Shown: one piece after another, positions 34,272-46,690 of the stretch | Position numbering within the stretch: position 1 is the first letter of the stretch | Layout of the letters: the number at the start of each line of letters is the position of its first letter | Assembly (NCBI GenBank): GCA_023614405.1 | Contig: CM042691.1 | Location: 175,494,927-175,558,926, forward strand | Direction: 5' to 3' | Origin: Avena insularis | Lineage: Eukaryota > Streptophyta > Magnoliopsida > Poales > Poaceae | Length of the DNA stretch: 64,000 bases | The notes under the pieces: model-generated | Told to the model about the DNA's origin: nothing | What the model saw: the letters and a program-made list of their open reading frames with translations, nothing else | The model's database searches: none | Made by a program: the position numbers and the translations under genes

Positions 34272-37194
34272 TTCTATTTACTACTTCAGTTTGACCATCA
34301 GTTTGGGGATGACATGTAGTACTAAAGAGCAATTTAGTCCCCAACTTAGCCCATAAACATCTCCAAAAGTGGCTAAGAAATTTAGTATCACGATCAGAGA
34401 CAATAGTATTTGGCACACCATGCAAACGAACAATTTCACGAAAGAACAAATCAGCAATATGCGCAACATCATCCGTTTTATGACAAGGAATAAAGTGTGC
34501 CATCTTAGAAAACCGATCCACAACAACAAATATACTATCCCTCCCCTTCTGTGTTCGTGGCAATCCCAAAACAAAGTCCATAGAAATATCCTCCCAAGGA
34601 ACACTAGGAACAGGAAGAGGCATATATAAACCATGTGGATTAAGGCGAGACATAGCTTTTTGACAAGTAGTGCAGCATGCCACAAATCTCTCAACATCTC
34701 GACGCATACATGGCCAAAAGAAGTGTGCAGCAAGAACATCCTCCGTCTTCTTGACACCAAAGTGTCCCATCAATCCTCCTCCATGCGCCTCCTGTAACAA
34801 CAAAAGACGAACAGAGCTATCTGGAATGCATAGTTTGTTAGCACGGAACACAAATCCATCATTGAAGACGAACTTGTTCCAAGTTCTACCATCTCTACAA
34901 TTTTGCAACACATCTTTAAATTCAGCATCATGAACATATTGTTCCGTAATAGTTTCCAATCCAAATATTTTGAAGTCAAGTTGAGATAACAAGGTATAAC
35001 GGCATGACAAAGCATCAGCAATAATATTATCTTTACCCTTTTTGTGTTTGACAACATAAGGAAAAGACTCAATAAATTCAACCCACTTTGCATGTCGACG
35101 ATTCAACTTAGCTTGACTACGAATATGCTTCAAAGATTCATGATCAGAATGAATAACAAATTCCTTAGGCCATAGATAATGTTGCCAAGTTTCTAATGTC
35201 CGAACCAACGCATATAATTCTTTATCATAAGTAGAATAGTTCAGACTAGCCCCACTCAATTTCTCGCTAAAATATGCAACAGGTTTTCCCTCTTGTAATA
35301 ACACCCCTCCCAAACCAATTCCACTAGCATCACATTCAAGCTCAAAAGTCTTAGTAAAATCAGGAAGTTGGAGTAAGGGAGCATGTGTTAGCTTATCTTT
35401 CAATATGATGAAGGCCTGTTGTTGTGCATCGCCCCAAACAAAGGGCACATCCTTCTTGGTAAGCTCATTCAGCGTGACAATTGATCCAAAGTCTTTGACA
35501 AAGCGCCTATAAAAACCAGCGAGGCCAAGAAAACTCCTCACTTGTGTGACTGTCTTGGGCTGTGGCCAATTCTCAATAGCTTCAATCTTGGCTGGATCCA
35601 CTTCAATACCCTGTGATGTAACAACATAGCCAAGAAACGCAACTCGATTGGTGCAAAAGGTGCACTTCTCAAGGTTACCAAACAAACGTGCATCACGTAA
35701 AGCATTGAAAACAACACGTAAATGGTCCAAATGATCCTCTAAAGATTTGCTATAAATTAGAATATCATCAAAGTAGACTACCACAAAACGTCCAATGAAA
35801 GCACGTAAAACTTCGTTCATTAATCTCATGAAAGTGCTAGGTGCATTAGTTAAACCAAACGGCATTACTAACCACTCATATAAACCGAACTTAGTTTTAA
35901 ATGCTGTTTTCCATGCATCTCCTAATTTCATACGAATCTGGTGGTAACCACTACGCAAATCAACTTTAGAAAACATGGTAGAGCCACTCAATTCATCAAG
36001 CATGTCATCTAAACGTGGAATAGGATGACGATATCGAATGGTAATATTATTGATAGCTCTACAATCAGTACACATGCGCGAAGAACCATCTTTCTTAGGT
36101 ACCAAAATAATAGGAACAGCACAAGGGATAAGGGACTCACGAATATGATCTCTGTCGAGTAGTTCCTGAATTTGGCGTTGTACCTCCTTTGTCTCCTCTG
36201 GATTGGTTCTATATGGCACGCGGTTGGGCAACGTGGCACCAGGAATTAGATCAATTTGATGCTCAATTCCTCTAATAGGAGGTAGTCCTGGTGGCAACTC
36301 AGCGGGAAAGACGTCCTCATATTCCTGCAAAAGGTTAGCAACAGCGGGTGGCAAAGAAGGAGGCATATCCTCAAATGAAAACAAAACCTCTTTGCAGAAA
36401 ATTGCATAACATTGAGTATTGTTTACATCTAGTTCAGCAATATCAATTTTATTTGCAAGCATACATGGACTCTTCAAACGAATTTCAGTAGCATGTGTAG
36501 AATCATATTTAGTGTTCTTTGGTGGTATAAAATCTGCAGCAACAATCTGATTCTCACTTTTATTTTTCTCCTCAGTTTTAGCTCTACTAGCTCTAGCAAG
36601 ATCATCTTTTAAAATTTGTTCGGGAGTCATAGGTTTTAGACCAATTTTCTTTCCATCATGCATAAGAGAATAGTGATTAGTTTTGCCATTATGAACAGAT
36701 TCTCTATCAAATTGCCATGGTCTACCAAGTAACAAAGAACAAGCTTGCATAGGTACAACATCACAATCAACAAAATCAGAATATGTACCAATAGTAAAAT
36801 GCACGCGTACCGTTCTTGTTACCTTGATCTTGCGAGAACTCTCAAACCATTGGATGTAATATGAATGTGGGCGTTGTCTTGTTGGAAGCACAAGCTTCTC
36901 TACCATGTCAACACTGGCCAGATTATTACAACTCCCTCCATCAATGATGATCCGTATAGCTCTTTCCTTGACAACACCACGTGTTTGGAACAGGTTGTGG
37001 CGTTGATCTTGCTCAGATTGGCTCAATTGCACACTCAACACACGTTGTGTAATTAAGCTCTTGTATTGATCAGCAGCTTCAGCTCCCATTACCTCTGGCT
37101 CTTCATCAGCATCAGAAGTGTCTCCATCTCGAGCAGAAATAAGGGCTAGTGTATCTTCATCGAAGTCACTCGCTAAATCGTATTGACCATCTTC

Positions 37195-38432
37195 TCACAC
37201 CATCATCACACGTTGTGTTGTGAACTGTCTCTCAATATGACCAAAACCCCAGCACTTGCGGCATTGTATATCCTTTGTCTTACCCGTGGAAGACATAGAA
37301 GATGCACTACGAGCAGGAGCATTGGATGATGGTGGAGGAGAAGATGGAAATCTTGTGGTGGCCTTGGATGTGGTAGTAGCTGGTGGCGAATCACGAGGAG
37401 GCGCTGATTGTCGGGATGTCCAAGAGGATGTGCGGCCTGCAGAATTATTAGTCCTCCTCCATGGTGTTTGGCGATCCTGCACTTCACGTTCAGCTTTGCA
37501 AGCAAGATGAAACAAACAAGTGATAGAATTATATTGCTTATAATCTAATATGTGCTGAATGTCCTTGTTTAATCCACCAAAGAAACGTGCAAGCATTTGT
37601 TCATTAGATTCAACAAGACCACACCGAACCATCCCCGTTTGCAATTCCTGATAATACTCTTCTACAGAATTTTTCCCTTGCTCTAAACGTGTCAGATTCT
37701 TTAGTAAATCACGTTGATAAGTAGGAGGTACAAAACGAACACGCATAGCAGTTTTTAAAGCAGTCCAAGTACTAGGAATAGTAGTAGGATTTAAACGACA
37801 ATACTCAGACCACCAAAGGGAAGCAAATTTAGTAAATTCACATGTAGCAGCACTAACACGCATATTCTCAGGATATTTTAAGCATGCAAAACGTTGTTCT
37901 ACTTCCATCTCCCATGTAAGATATGCATCAGGATTATATTTACCATCAAAAGATGGAATATTTAATTTAAGCTTTGCAACATGATCATCATCACGTGCAT
38001 GGCGGCGTTGCGGTAGTAATGTCGGGACGGCCAGCGGTACCGTGGAGGTTGTTCAACCTCCTCGTCAAACAGATCATCGCCGCCGGTCGTAGTAGTACCG
38101 AGGCGTCCCCAATGTCGCAGCAACCGCCATGAAGTCTGAGGTGCGGCAGCCGAACCAGCAGTCCGACCCGTGATCGGAATGCGCCGTGCGCCATGTGTGG
38201 GTGCCGGTGCGGGTGCGGGCAATCGGTTCAAAAGCTCCTTGAACCGAACGTCAAGCTTGGCGTTGAAGGATTTCTCGAGTCCATCGATCTTGTCCACGGC
38301 GTTGGTGAGCTTGGTGTCAAACTCCCCGAGGCGCGTATCCACGTCTTCAGCGCGACTGACCAAGAGCGCGGAGAAGTGGGCATGTAGTTCTTCGTTCGTC
38401 ATTGTGGCAGGGTTCCGCGAAGTATCTGTCAT
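37195..38432 (-). pseudogene. RLG-3 Gag, broken
   Basis: Starts MTDTSRNPATMTNEELHAH and has a coiled-coil-like DTRLGEFDTKLTNAVDKID segment and a Pro/Ala linker. It loses frame near 38000-38030. The next frame, from about 37990, reads LNIPSFDGKYNPDAYLTWEM, ASLWWSEYCRLNP, YQRDLLKNLTRLEQGKNSVE and YYQELQTGMVRCGLVE. The zinc knuckle is CRKCWGFGHIERQF, with the last Cys replaced by Phe. The frame ends at a TGA (37195-37197) in a CGA context and continues in frame into pol, as expected for a fused gag-pol of the CRM type. Confidence 0.85.
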
Positions 38433-39545
38433 GGTTAGTCCTTAAAAAGCACAGGTATATAGTACGGAAATATGGTGGAAGTCACGCGTAATCCGTCAAG
38501 CAATATACGAAGCTCTTACAAGTTCTTACCAAACAGCAGGAAAAGGCGATGTGCAACCGCGAGGATCAGTGGGTCCAGAGATTGAGCCAAGCGATTACCA
38601 GGAGTCGAGACACCGCACGTGGAGAGTATCTGTGGAGCTCTGGGAAGGCTTAGCAAAGGGGGTTAGCAATTATCAAAACAGCAATGCAAAAGTTGAAAGA
38701 ATGCTCAACGACGGTACTGTGCTGGTCCTAGGCTAGACCGTACTAGAGACGCGAGCCTAGATCACCAACGATGTCACGACGCGACACAACAAGCAATGTA
38801 TGATGATATGGCACCCTGAAAAGCGAACCGAGAGGTGGAAAATCACTATGATGGCGAGTGTCTAGAACTGATCTACGGGGTCTAAAAATAGGTTAGCCCC
38901 AAAAAAAAATTCGAAATTTTTTATTTTGCTCCGGAAAGCGCGCCGGCGCCAAAAAAATATCGCTATAACGGCCGATGGAGAAAAGTGATCCCCGGGGTCG
39001 AAAACTAGTATAGCCAGAATTTTTTTTCGGAGGCGGTTCCAGACACTTTTTTTTTGCTCTCCTTCTGGACTTACGACCGGACTCTTAGCGCGACACGGAC
39101 TTTAGCTGAACACGGAAACAACAAAGAAGGAAAGTAAAAAGAAATAACTAGGAAACAGTAACTCTACTCGGACTCGTACCGCGGCAGGAAAACTGATCGG
39201 ATCTGTGTCGCGGTAGGAAGGCGGTGGCGGAGTATTAGGGTTTATGGTGGCTGGGTATATGGCGGCGGAATATGGTGGCGGAATATGGTGGCGGTGATCG
39301 GCGAGTGTGGCGGTGACTAGTATGATCAGAACTCGAAACTCTAAGGGACGAGACACTAAGACCAGCAACTCGACACGATGATGTAGACACAAATTCAACA
39401 ATGCAAAAACTAAAAAGATAATGCGAGGCGTAGATTGGTTATGGGATGGATCTAAACTCTAACTGTGTTTTTGGCTTTTTCGTGGGTTATAGGTAAAAAC
39501 AGATCTAATCTACGAAAACAGTAAAATCTCACCGAGCAACCTGAA
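38433..39545 (-). other. RLG-3 leader between primer site and gag
   Basis: About 1.1 kb without a credible ORF. Near 39230-39300 there is a small tandem array of a 15-base GGCGGAATATGGT-type unit. It is GC-rich with short homopurine runs. Confidence 0.6.
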
Positions 39546-39556
39546 ATCTGATACCA
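39546..39556 (-). promoter_or_regulatory. RLG-3 primer binding site (tRNA-Met type)
   Basis: The sense strand reads TGGTATCAGAT two bases after the 5' LTR. It matches initiator tRNA-Met over the first ten bases. Confidence 0.75.
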
Positions 39557-39558
39557 CT

Positions 39559-40476
39559 TGATAGGGCAAAGGTGTCCGATCTTTCGATGAGATGGCGATA
39601 ATCGATTTGGTGGAGTTCGGGCTTGACGATCCGACTACACGTGCGAGCACGAGCGCCAATGCAATCGCTAGGCCAATCTCCTGGAGGTTACCGATCCTGC
39701 GTGAACACGATCAGCCTGACCAGCGAGGGTCTTAATTCGTACCTGAAATCGAGAACAAGTAAGAATCAATATTGCAATCAAGATATTGCAGATTAAGAGG
39801 AAAGCTTTATTGAAGAGGTGGGATCCTGAATAGGCGTGAAGTACAAGAGGCCTCTGCGACGCTCGAGCCTTGGCGAAGTTGCTATGATGGCTAACTTAAT
39901 GTCTAAACAAAATCCGAGTCTAGGGGGTCGGCTATGGGGAGTATTTAGGAAGCGAAAGGGGGTTTCGCCAGCCATGGAAGTGGTGGCCAATCCAACCCTA
40001 AAAGTCCTTTTCCCCTCAAATACGGACTCTAAAAAGTGGCTAATTAAAATCCTGCGAAAATTACATGGGCCTGGCCCAAAATAAAGGTGTCGCAGCACCA
40101 TATTAAGCTATGGACGAATTCGTAAAGTATTGATCTTGAATATTTCGTCCAAGCCTTCTTTCTTCATTATGGTGGCCTCAAAGTTCTGAAATCTTCATCC
40201 GTGGCCTTCTCTTGGATCATCACATGCTTGCTGCCATCTCCATGCATGGCCATGCTCCAATGTTTGTCCCTCTCATCCATGCTTGGTCCATCATTCCTAA
40301 GAGTAAGAAATATATCTGATTTAGGCAGCATCATATTCTCATGTATGTGAGGAATAGTTCCAAGAAACGAAAGTACCTGATAGTTAAGTTGTTTGGCACG
40401 AGATCTTGTGATGGGTCCTTGTATGTGTGTTGCTGTAGGTACAACGGTTGTATCAATAGTAGGGATGTCCACATCA
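39559..40476 (-). repeat. RLG-3 5' LTR
   Basis: 918 bp, the pair of 32787-33702. It retains the same open tail frame at 40167-40472. Confidence 0.9.
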
Positions 40477-40481
40477 GGTTA
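40477..40481. repeat. RLG-3 target-site duplication, right copy (GGTTA)
   Basis: Identical to 32782-32786. Confidence 0.9.
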
Positions 40482-42644
40482 TCATCCGAAACCCCGTCCA
40501 GTATTAAGTTGCAAGCAACGGATAATTGCGTTAAGAAAAGTATGTAAAGTAAACAATACATGTATTCCATGAACAAGAGATTGTTGTTTTCTCCCTAGTA
40601 GCAACAGCACATCTACAACCTTAGAGGTTTATGTCACTTCCCCAGATTCAATAGAGGCATGAACCCACTATTGAGCATAAATACTCCCTCTTGGAGTCAT
40701 TAGCATCTACTAGAAACAGAGAGCATGCAAGATATCGAACATCAAAAACATGATATAATCAATACGATAGAATTATTAATCAATCTGACATAGTAATCTC
40801 AATATCCATCGGATCCCCGCAAACACATGCATAATTACAAATAGATGATCTTGATCATGAACGGAGCTCAAAAGTTCTAAACATGGTAGCTCAAAGGAGG
40901 AGAAACAACCATCTAGCTACTGTATGGACCCATAGTCCAAGGTGGAACTACTCAGGCATCATACCGAAGGCTGGAATGGTGATGAAGAAGGCCTCCGGGA
41001 TGATCTCTCCCCTCTGGCAGGGTGCCGGGAAGAGATTCAAATCCCCCCGATCTAGGGACGATGGTGGCGGTGGCTACGGACTGTTTCATGGAACATTGGT
41101 TGGGTCCCTAGGGTTTAGGTATCAAGGGCTTTTTATAGGCGAAGGGTGAGGCCGAGGGGGTGCCCGAGGCAGCTGCACCCCCCAGGCGCCTGCCATGCCT
41201 GGCCGTGCATCCAGGGGTGTGGACTCCTCGAGGCCCTCCTCCATCTCGTCTTCTGGCTCCGTGTTCTCCTTTGTGAAATATTTACTTTGGCTTTTGTCCC
41301 GTCCAATTCCGAGAATATTCATTTTCTGGCTTTTCTGGAACCAAAAACAATAGAAAACAGGCAACTGGCACTATCGCATCTTGTGAATAGGTTAGTCCCA
41401 TAAAACTTATAAAAACAACTCAAAGTGTAGATAAAGCAAAGTGAAGTAGATACTAAACAAGAATGGAACATCAAAAATTATAGATACATTTACGATGTAT
41501 CAAGCATCCCCAAGCTTAACTCCTGCACGACCTCGAGTAGGTAAGTGATAAAAAGAATAATTTTTGAGGTGACATGCACCATCACAATCAAGATCAAACC
41601 ATTTGCAAGCATTGAAAGATGGGATCAAAGTACTCTAAACATGAGCATGAAAGAAGAAGTTCTAAAAATAAGACAAAGTAACTATGCATGCAACATGACA
41701 GGATACAAACAAAGATTCATGAATAACCATGCATTGAAAGACGTTTGTTTGTTTGTTTGTTTCACATATAGAAAACATAGCATAGTGGCATTCAGCTTGT
41801 CCCTCATGGAGTAGAATAAATGCATAGGACACCTTCAAAGTTTATAAGAGTGACTAGGTACAAATAGTTCAAGAACAAGCAATATCAACAATACGAATCA
41901 ATCAATAAGTTTTGGGACAACACACATAGAACTAAGAATGGCAACTATGCTCTCTTAATTGGTGCCTAAGGATATAAGGTGGAGACTCAATATAATAGTG
42001 GAAGACAGGCCCTTCATAAAGGGAAGCTGGGATTTCAAGTAACATAAAGAGCTTCCAAATATTATGGTACTAGTTAGCTTTCAGCTCTCATTGCCCCTAT
42101 CATAAGCATCTTGAAGTGATTAATGTTAAATTGAACAAACTATGGAGTATATGCTTGACAAAGTATAAGTTGGCAATCTCATGTCCCTTGAGTATGAGGG
42201 CCGCTCCTCATGCTACTCAACTTTATTCACCGATAAGTTCTTGTCATAGTAAGTCATGTGTATCATAGAGAACCGCCAATGGGGTACCCCTTGCACATGA
42301 TATAGGAGCTATCCCATATCAAAATGATAACGCAAGAAGACAATGAGCATCTCAGCAATGTTCTTATTTACCATGGGAAAATTGTTCTTTTTATCTCTTT
42401 CCTCTTTTCTCATCTCTTTTTTCTTTTTTCTCAATCTCTTTTTTCTATCTCTTTTTTTGTAAGAAGAATGCTTCATAAATTGCTCACTATGGTGATGCTG
42501 CAAGATTCCACCATGATTAGGCATGGCTTAGGCTAGCGGCCCAGGCATTTCTCTAACACACATACATAATTCCATGGACTTACAAGCTCCCCTTTCATTT
42601 CACACCGATGACATCCATAAACAAAAGAGCATGATATCAACTGG

Positions 42645-42712
42645 GTATTAGATAGTTTGCTAGTTGGTTGTCTCCCTGAGGCAACCAGGTTCAAATCCTG
42701 GTTGTCTCCTAA
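42645..42712 (+). other. tRNA-like segment with B-box and weak A-box (SINE or tRNA pseudogene?)
   Basis: GGTTCAAATCC at 42688-42698 is a good polymerase III B-box and forms a T-arm with perfect CCAGG/CCTGG stem and 7-base loop, extendable to 7 bp. TTTGCTAGTTGG at 42656-42667 is a weak A-box. GGTTG/CAACC between them can pair like an anticodon stem. An A/T-rich tail follows. There is no full acceptor stem, so it is not a normal tRNA gene. It sits just at the boundary of the unclassified repeat and the CACTA transposase 3' side. Confidence 0.35.
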
Positions 42713-42766
42713 TTTTTATTTTTTAAAGTAATTTTAATTATGTTAAATCATACAAGAATTACACAC

Positions 42767-42880
42767 ATAATTATATTATTCTCAAAACCCCAATCATATA
42801 TATCTATATCCGTATTCATATAAATAATTATATTATTATCAAAAAACCCGAATCATATACATCAATATAATTTTAGTCGA
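42767..42880. repeat. Two diverged 57-bp tandem units, A/T-rich
   Basis: ATAATTATATTATT followed by TCAAAA..CCC.AATCATATA occurs at 42767 and 42824. This is non-coding. Confidence 0.6.
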
Positions 42881-42907
42881 GCTAGCCTCTCTTGGCGGTT
42901 AAATACT

Positions 42908-45906
42908 TTAGCCCGGGCACTTATTTCTTCTCATGAACAGACAACCTTTAGTAGGTAGTGTGGTCTTCCTTCTTACTGTAGTAATAGTAGTAGGCATGTT
43001 GAAGTACTTGTCGAATTCCTCTTCGATCTTCGGATCTCCGTTCTTCTCGAAGTCTTGCTCGTTGGTGGATCCTTCCATTCCGATGATGCTCCTCTTGCCC
43101 CTCATCACTACAAAACTGTTGGTCTTTGACGGGTTGGTAATAAATAAACATTGATCAACTTGTCTAGCGAGTACCCATGAATCATTTTTCATCGAGGCAT
43201 TCTTTGCCGACTTGGCATCGGGTATAACGCAGGTGGTGAAATACCGGCCTTCTTTTTCGATGCTCTTATCCCATATAACACGGAACATCGGTATCGTATC
43301 TCCATAGTAGTCGAGCTCCCATATCTCCTCGATCCTTCCATAGAATCTTTCCATGATAGTAGTCTCGTCATCAGCGAAGGACATCATAGTTACTCTTGAG
43401 TTTTGATATTCGTTATTCATGTTCGTTTCCTCAGTGTAGAAGATGTCGTATGACTGATAGGTCATTGCATTATGTGCTAGGCCCCGTGACAAGGAGAATA
43501 TGAGTTTTGATCTTTCGTAGAAGGCGTCTGCGGGGGATTGTCCAGTAGCCTTTTCTTGAACCAATCCGTGAAGCTGGAGTTGTGCTCTCTTGTTACGTCT
43601 CCTTTCTTCCTCGGGTGGTCCCGGTCCACGTACTCCTGCTCGATCAAGCTTTTGTGATCTTCCACCCAAGGGCTGGCCAATTCAATGTGTTGTAGCGCGA
43701 CTCAATGTGCCCTACCAAAGTTGGCGCGTCGATTAACAATGTCGACATGCAGTGAGCAGTGGCCCTCGTGCTGACCATACCCAGAGGTCCTGCCGAGGTG
43801 CTTCTTGGTGGGTATTCCAACATCCTCGTTCTCGATGGTTAGATAGTTCTAGCAGAAGGATATGCGCTCGTAGATCAGAAAACCCTTGGCTATACTTCTA
43901 CCTGGATGGGACTTGTTGCGAACGAACCCTTTTATGACACCGTCCAACCTTTAAAACAGCATCATGTTGTGTAGGAATGTCGGCCCGAGCTGGATGATGT
44001 CATCCACGACGTTGACAAGCAGATGCACCATGATATCGAAGAATGCGGGCAAGAAGTAAATCTCGAGCTCGTAAAGTATCACCACGATATCTTCCTGTAG
44101 CCTATCGAGCTGCTTCATGCCGATCGACTTCCTAGAGATGACGTCAAAAAGTTGCATAGGCTAAACAACATCTCACTGACGTGCCCGTCCATTATTCCTC
44201 ATATCACAATTGGAAGTATCTGTGTCATTAACACGGGTGACAATCATGAGACTTCATACCTCTAAACCTCTTCTTCGCTACATCGAGATATCTGCTTAGA
44301 TTTCTTGAGTAACCATGAGGAACTTTGACTCCTAGGAGGCACCTGAAAAACTGCTCGATCTCCTCCTGACACAGAGTGAAGCAGGCGGTGTGAAGCATAA
44401 CCACCTCATTATTCTTGACCCTTTTGCAGCGACCTTGAGTCCCATCCGTCTGATCGTCATCATCATCACTATCAGGGTACTGAAGATCCTTCTTGATGCC
44501 AAGCAATTTCAGGTCGTTTCTTGCTTTCGGCCCATCCTTGGTCCTCTTCGGCATGTTGAGCAGAGTTCCAAGCAGACTCTTGGTAACGTTCTTCGTGATG
44601 TGCATTACATCGAGGCTATGGGGCGTGTAGAGTACCTTCCAATACGGTAGGTCCCAGAAAACAAACCTTGCTTTCCATACACCTAGAAGCGTCTTTGTCC
44701 TCGGTCACTTCTTTCCTGGCGCAGGGCACTCTTCCAAAATATTCAGAAGCTCCTTGATTTCGCCACCGCTCCTTGGACGTGGGGCTCTTTCGAGCTCGTA
44801 TTTACCATTGAATAGGTGACCGTGTTTTCTCCACGGGTGATACATACGAAGCCACTTTCAAGTCCCTTGGAACATGATTTTCGAAGACCCAGGATCGTTT
44901 GGTACCTGGAGATTCAGAATCTTATCCATGCACTTGAAACATGCATTGTGTTCGTGGTTCACCTGGACCGATACATGTGTATAACCAGGATAGTCCTGCA
45001 CCGTCATGAGCAACGCGACTCTTAGAGGGAAATATTCTCTAGTGTAGGCATCCCACACAACATGGCTAACTCCTCTTTCAACAGCCCGAGATAAAGATGC
45101 ATATCGATACCTGGCTGTTTCGGCCCGTGAATAAGAATTCTAATGTGTACATACCTTTGCTTTGTGCAGAGCCATAGGGGATGTTGTACGGCCATACAAA
45201 CACGGGCCAGGTAGTATGCGTGTTACTCTCGTTTCCAAAGGATTGAGTCCATCGGTTCTCATACCCATCGATGTCCAATGCATTCCACTGGCTAGCGTCT
45301 AAAGTGTGTGTGAGGATCTTGCCCTTCTCTGAATCACCTTTGGGTTTCTCCCTTTCTGCATGCCATTGCATGAGCGTTGCTTCTTTAGGATCTACAAAAT
45401 ATCGTTGTAGACAGGGAGTGATAGGAAAGTACCATACCACTTTAATAGGAACTTTCTTATTCCCTCTCTTGTACCGTCCATGGCCGCACACCGGACATGT
45501 GGTTCTGTCCGCGTACTCGTTACGATAAAGTGCGCAATCATTGCTGCATGCGTGGTATTTAATGTTTTGTAGGTCGAGAGGGCACATAATTTTCTTGGCC
45601 TCCTCGATACTTGTTGGCAATGTGTTCCCCTTAGGAAGAAGATCACGCCGGAATTCCATGTTAGCATTGAAGATCACGTCGGTCCATTTGTGTTTCGCCT
45701 TCATCTCTAGAGCCTTGAGCATTACACTCAGGCATGTATCCTAGGTTCTGTTCCTCTAATTGTCCAGAATCAGGGTTGATCCAGTGCTGGAGTTTGCCTG
45801 TTTGACATTGACATATTATCTGGGTCTTGTTGTTCTAATTCATGTCCTCCTTCGCGTCTTTCTTATACCGAGTAACTCTACCTTCGCTCATCATGACGAC
45901 CATGGT
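42908..45906 (-). pseudogene. CACTA TNP2-type transposase with DUF4218- and DUF4216-like regions, broken
   Basis: The start region is near 45906 (MSEGRVTRYKKDAKEDMN). 45722-45078 has KYHACSNDCALYRNEYADRT with TCPVCGHGRYKR, typical of TNP2 (Transposase_21), then ITPCLQRYFVDPKEATLMQW and HTTWPVFVWPYN. After two frameshifts near 45060-45120 come DMHLYLGLLKEELAML, WDAYTREYFPLRVALLMTVQ and DYPGYTHVSVQVNHEHNACF. 44605-44228 has HITKNVTKSLLGTLLNMP and VKVPHGYSRNLSRY. 44157-43700 is a weak DUF4218-like region with many stops. 43669-42908 is a long open DUF4216-like block with RFYGRIEEIWELDYYGDTIP and SWVLARQVDQCLFITNP. TNP2 binds subterminal repeats and cuts the ends. This copy is inactive. Confidence 0.8.
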
Positions 45907-46500
45907 TGGCTACACGCATAGAGAAAAAGAGAGAGTAGGTTAATTAGAACCACACTTTATGCACACATACACATGCATGGTCGCCAGAAAAATTCAGCAT
46001 GACCTTTCCTAAAAGTAGGACATATGGGTGGTGCAAAAAATTGCCGCAATGGAAAAGAATCAACATTTTGGCAAATATACATGCACCACATCAGGGGAAA
46101 ACATTCATGAACCACACAAGCTTCATGTACAAACATCATATTGGCGCCATCGCACATCGCCCGGACGACAATATTCACCTACAAAACATGCATATTCATG
46201 GCCAATTACTCAGCTAGTAGATTCAATACTGACTCGAGACCGCGATGTGAGAGAGTGTGCACCAATAGATCTATACAAGTTGGACAGATAGTGGTGGTCA
46301 AATAGAGATGTGGAGGATAAAAGTAAGTGTGTTTTAGATCTAAAAGCTGGAGAGAGGCTATCCCTAACTAATCTATCAACTATAGTAGGTTTAAATACAA
46401 CAAAATGGAGAAAATTATAGAGACAATGGGGTGGGAGAGAGGAGGAAGACGAGCTGGAGGAGGGCGAAGAAGGATGTGAAATGGGTGGTGTTAGGTAGAG
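45907..46500 (-). other. CACTA 5' non-coding region
   Basis: A/T-rich with no ORF conserved. It presumably holds the transposase promoter; no clear TATA box was picked. Confidence 0.4.
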
Positions 46501-46529
46501 GGGTTGCCACCTATTTGCACATCTAGACG

Positions 46530-46690
46530 CCGAGTTCTATGGCGCATATGGTAGATATGGGCCACAGAAGTGTAAATTTCCGTGGCGCATATGGCAATAT
46601 GCGCCACAGATGATTGGTCAGAGTGCAGTCAAACATGACGAGTTTTGGGGCCCACACCCATATTATATTGCGCATATCAGCACATGTGCC
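46530..46690. repeat. CACTA right subterminal repeats (truncated by RLG-4)
   Basis: ATGGCGCATATGG, GTGGCGCATATGG and ATATGCGCCACAG recur, the same motif set as at 16152-16400. The terminal CACTA is not reached before RLG-4 begins at 46691. Confidence 0.75.

Larger units (their letters stand above)
33393..37194 (-). pseudogene. RLG-3 Pol: protease, RT, RNase H, integrase with LTR-encoded tail
   Basis: From the TGA at 37195-37197 the frame is open to 34246 (over 980 codons). The protease has [21 protein letters not shown] has [63 protein letters not shown] and catalytic [10 protein letters not shown]. RNase H has [26 protein letters not shown] and DALSCRY. Integrase has [52 protein letters not shown] and [14 protein letters not shown]. 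It breaks at the inverted repeat near 34226-34271 and resumes at 34178 (TTKMCPFEIMYGF, GPFKVLEKINDNAYKLELP). It then crosses into the LTR with GPITRSRAKQLNYQVLSFL and ends at 33393. Confidence 0.85.
32787..40476 (-). mobile_element. RLG-3: CRM-like chromovirus (centromeric-retrotransposon type), complete but inactive
   Basis: A 7.7-kb minus-strand gypsy element with short LTRs (916 and 918 bp) starting TGATGTGGACATCCC and ending CCTATCA. It has a perfect GGTTA duplication and a single gag-pol frame whose C-terminus is encoded inside the LTR. Short LTRs beginning TGATG and an integrase tail running into the LTR, without a normal chromodomain, are features of the CRM clade (family knowledge). 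By eye the LTRs differ by only about 2-3% including small indels, less than in RLG-1 and RLG-2, so this looks like one of the younger insertions. Confidence 0.75.
32270..42641. mobile_element. Unclassified Triticeae-type dispersed repeat hosting RLG-3
   Basis: 32270-32786 and 40482-42641 are continuous once RLG-3 is removed (the GGTTA duplication joins them). The text (CACTGGGAAACCCCAAG, GCGGGGCAATTGACG, CATCCCCAAGCTTAACTCC, GGCTTAGGCTAGCGGCCCAG) is familiar to me as a very common non-coding wheat/barley repeat, possibly part of a large LTR element. No LTR pair or target duplication is visible and no ORF is credible. It contains a (GTTT)5 run at 41743-41762 and a pyrimidine-rich tract at 42380-42460. 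The borders are approximate. Confidence 0.45.

Noticed and set aside
41122..41403. ORFs on both strands in the unclassified repeat
   Set aside because: Short and GC-rich, with no motif and no start or intron context.
42380..42460. Pyrimidine-rich tract as a regulatory or splicing signal
   Set aside because: Simple low-complexity TCTTTTTTC-type sequence in a non-coding repeat, with no gene nearby to regulate.
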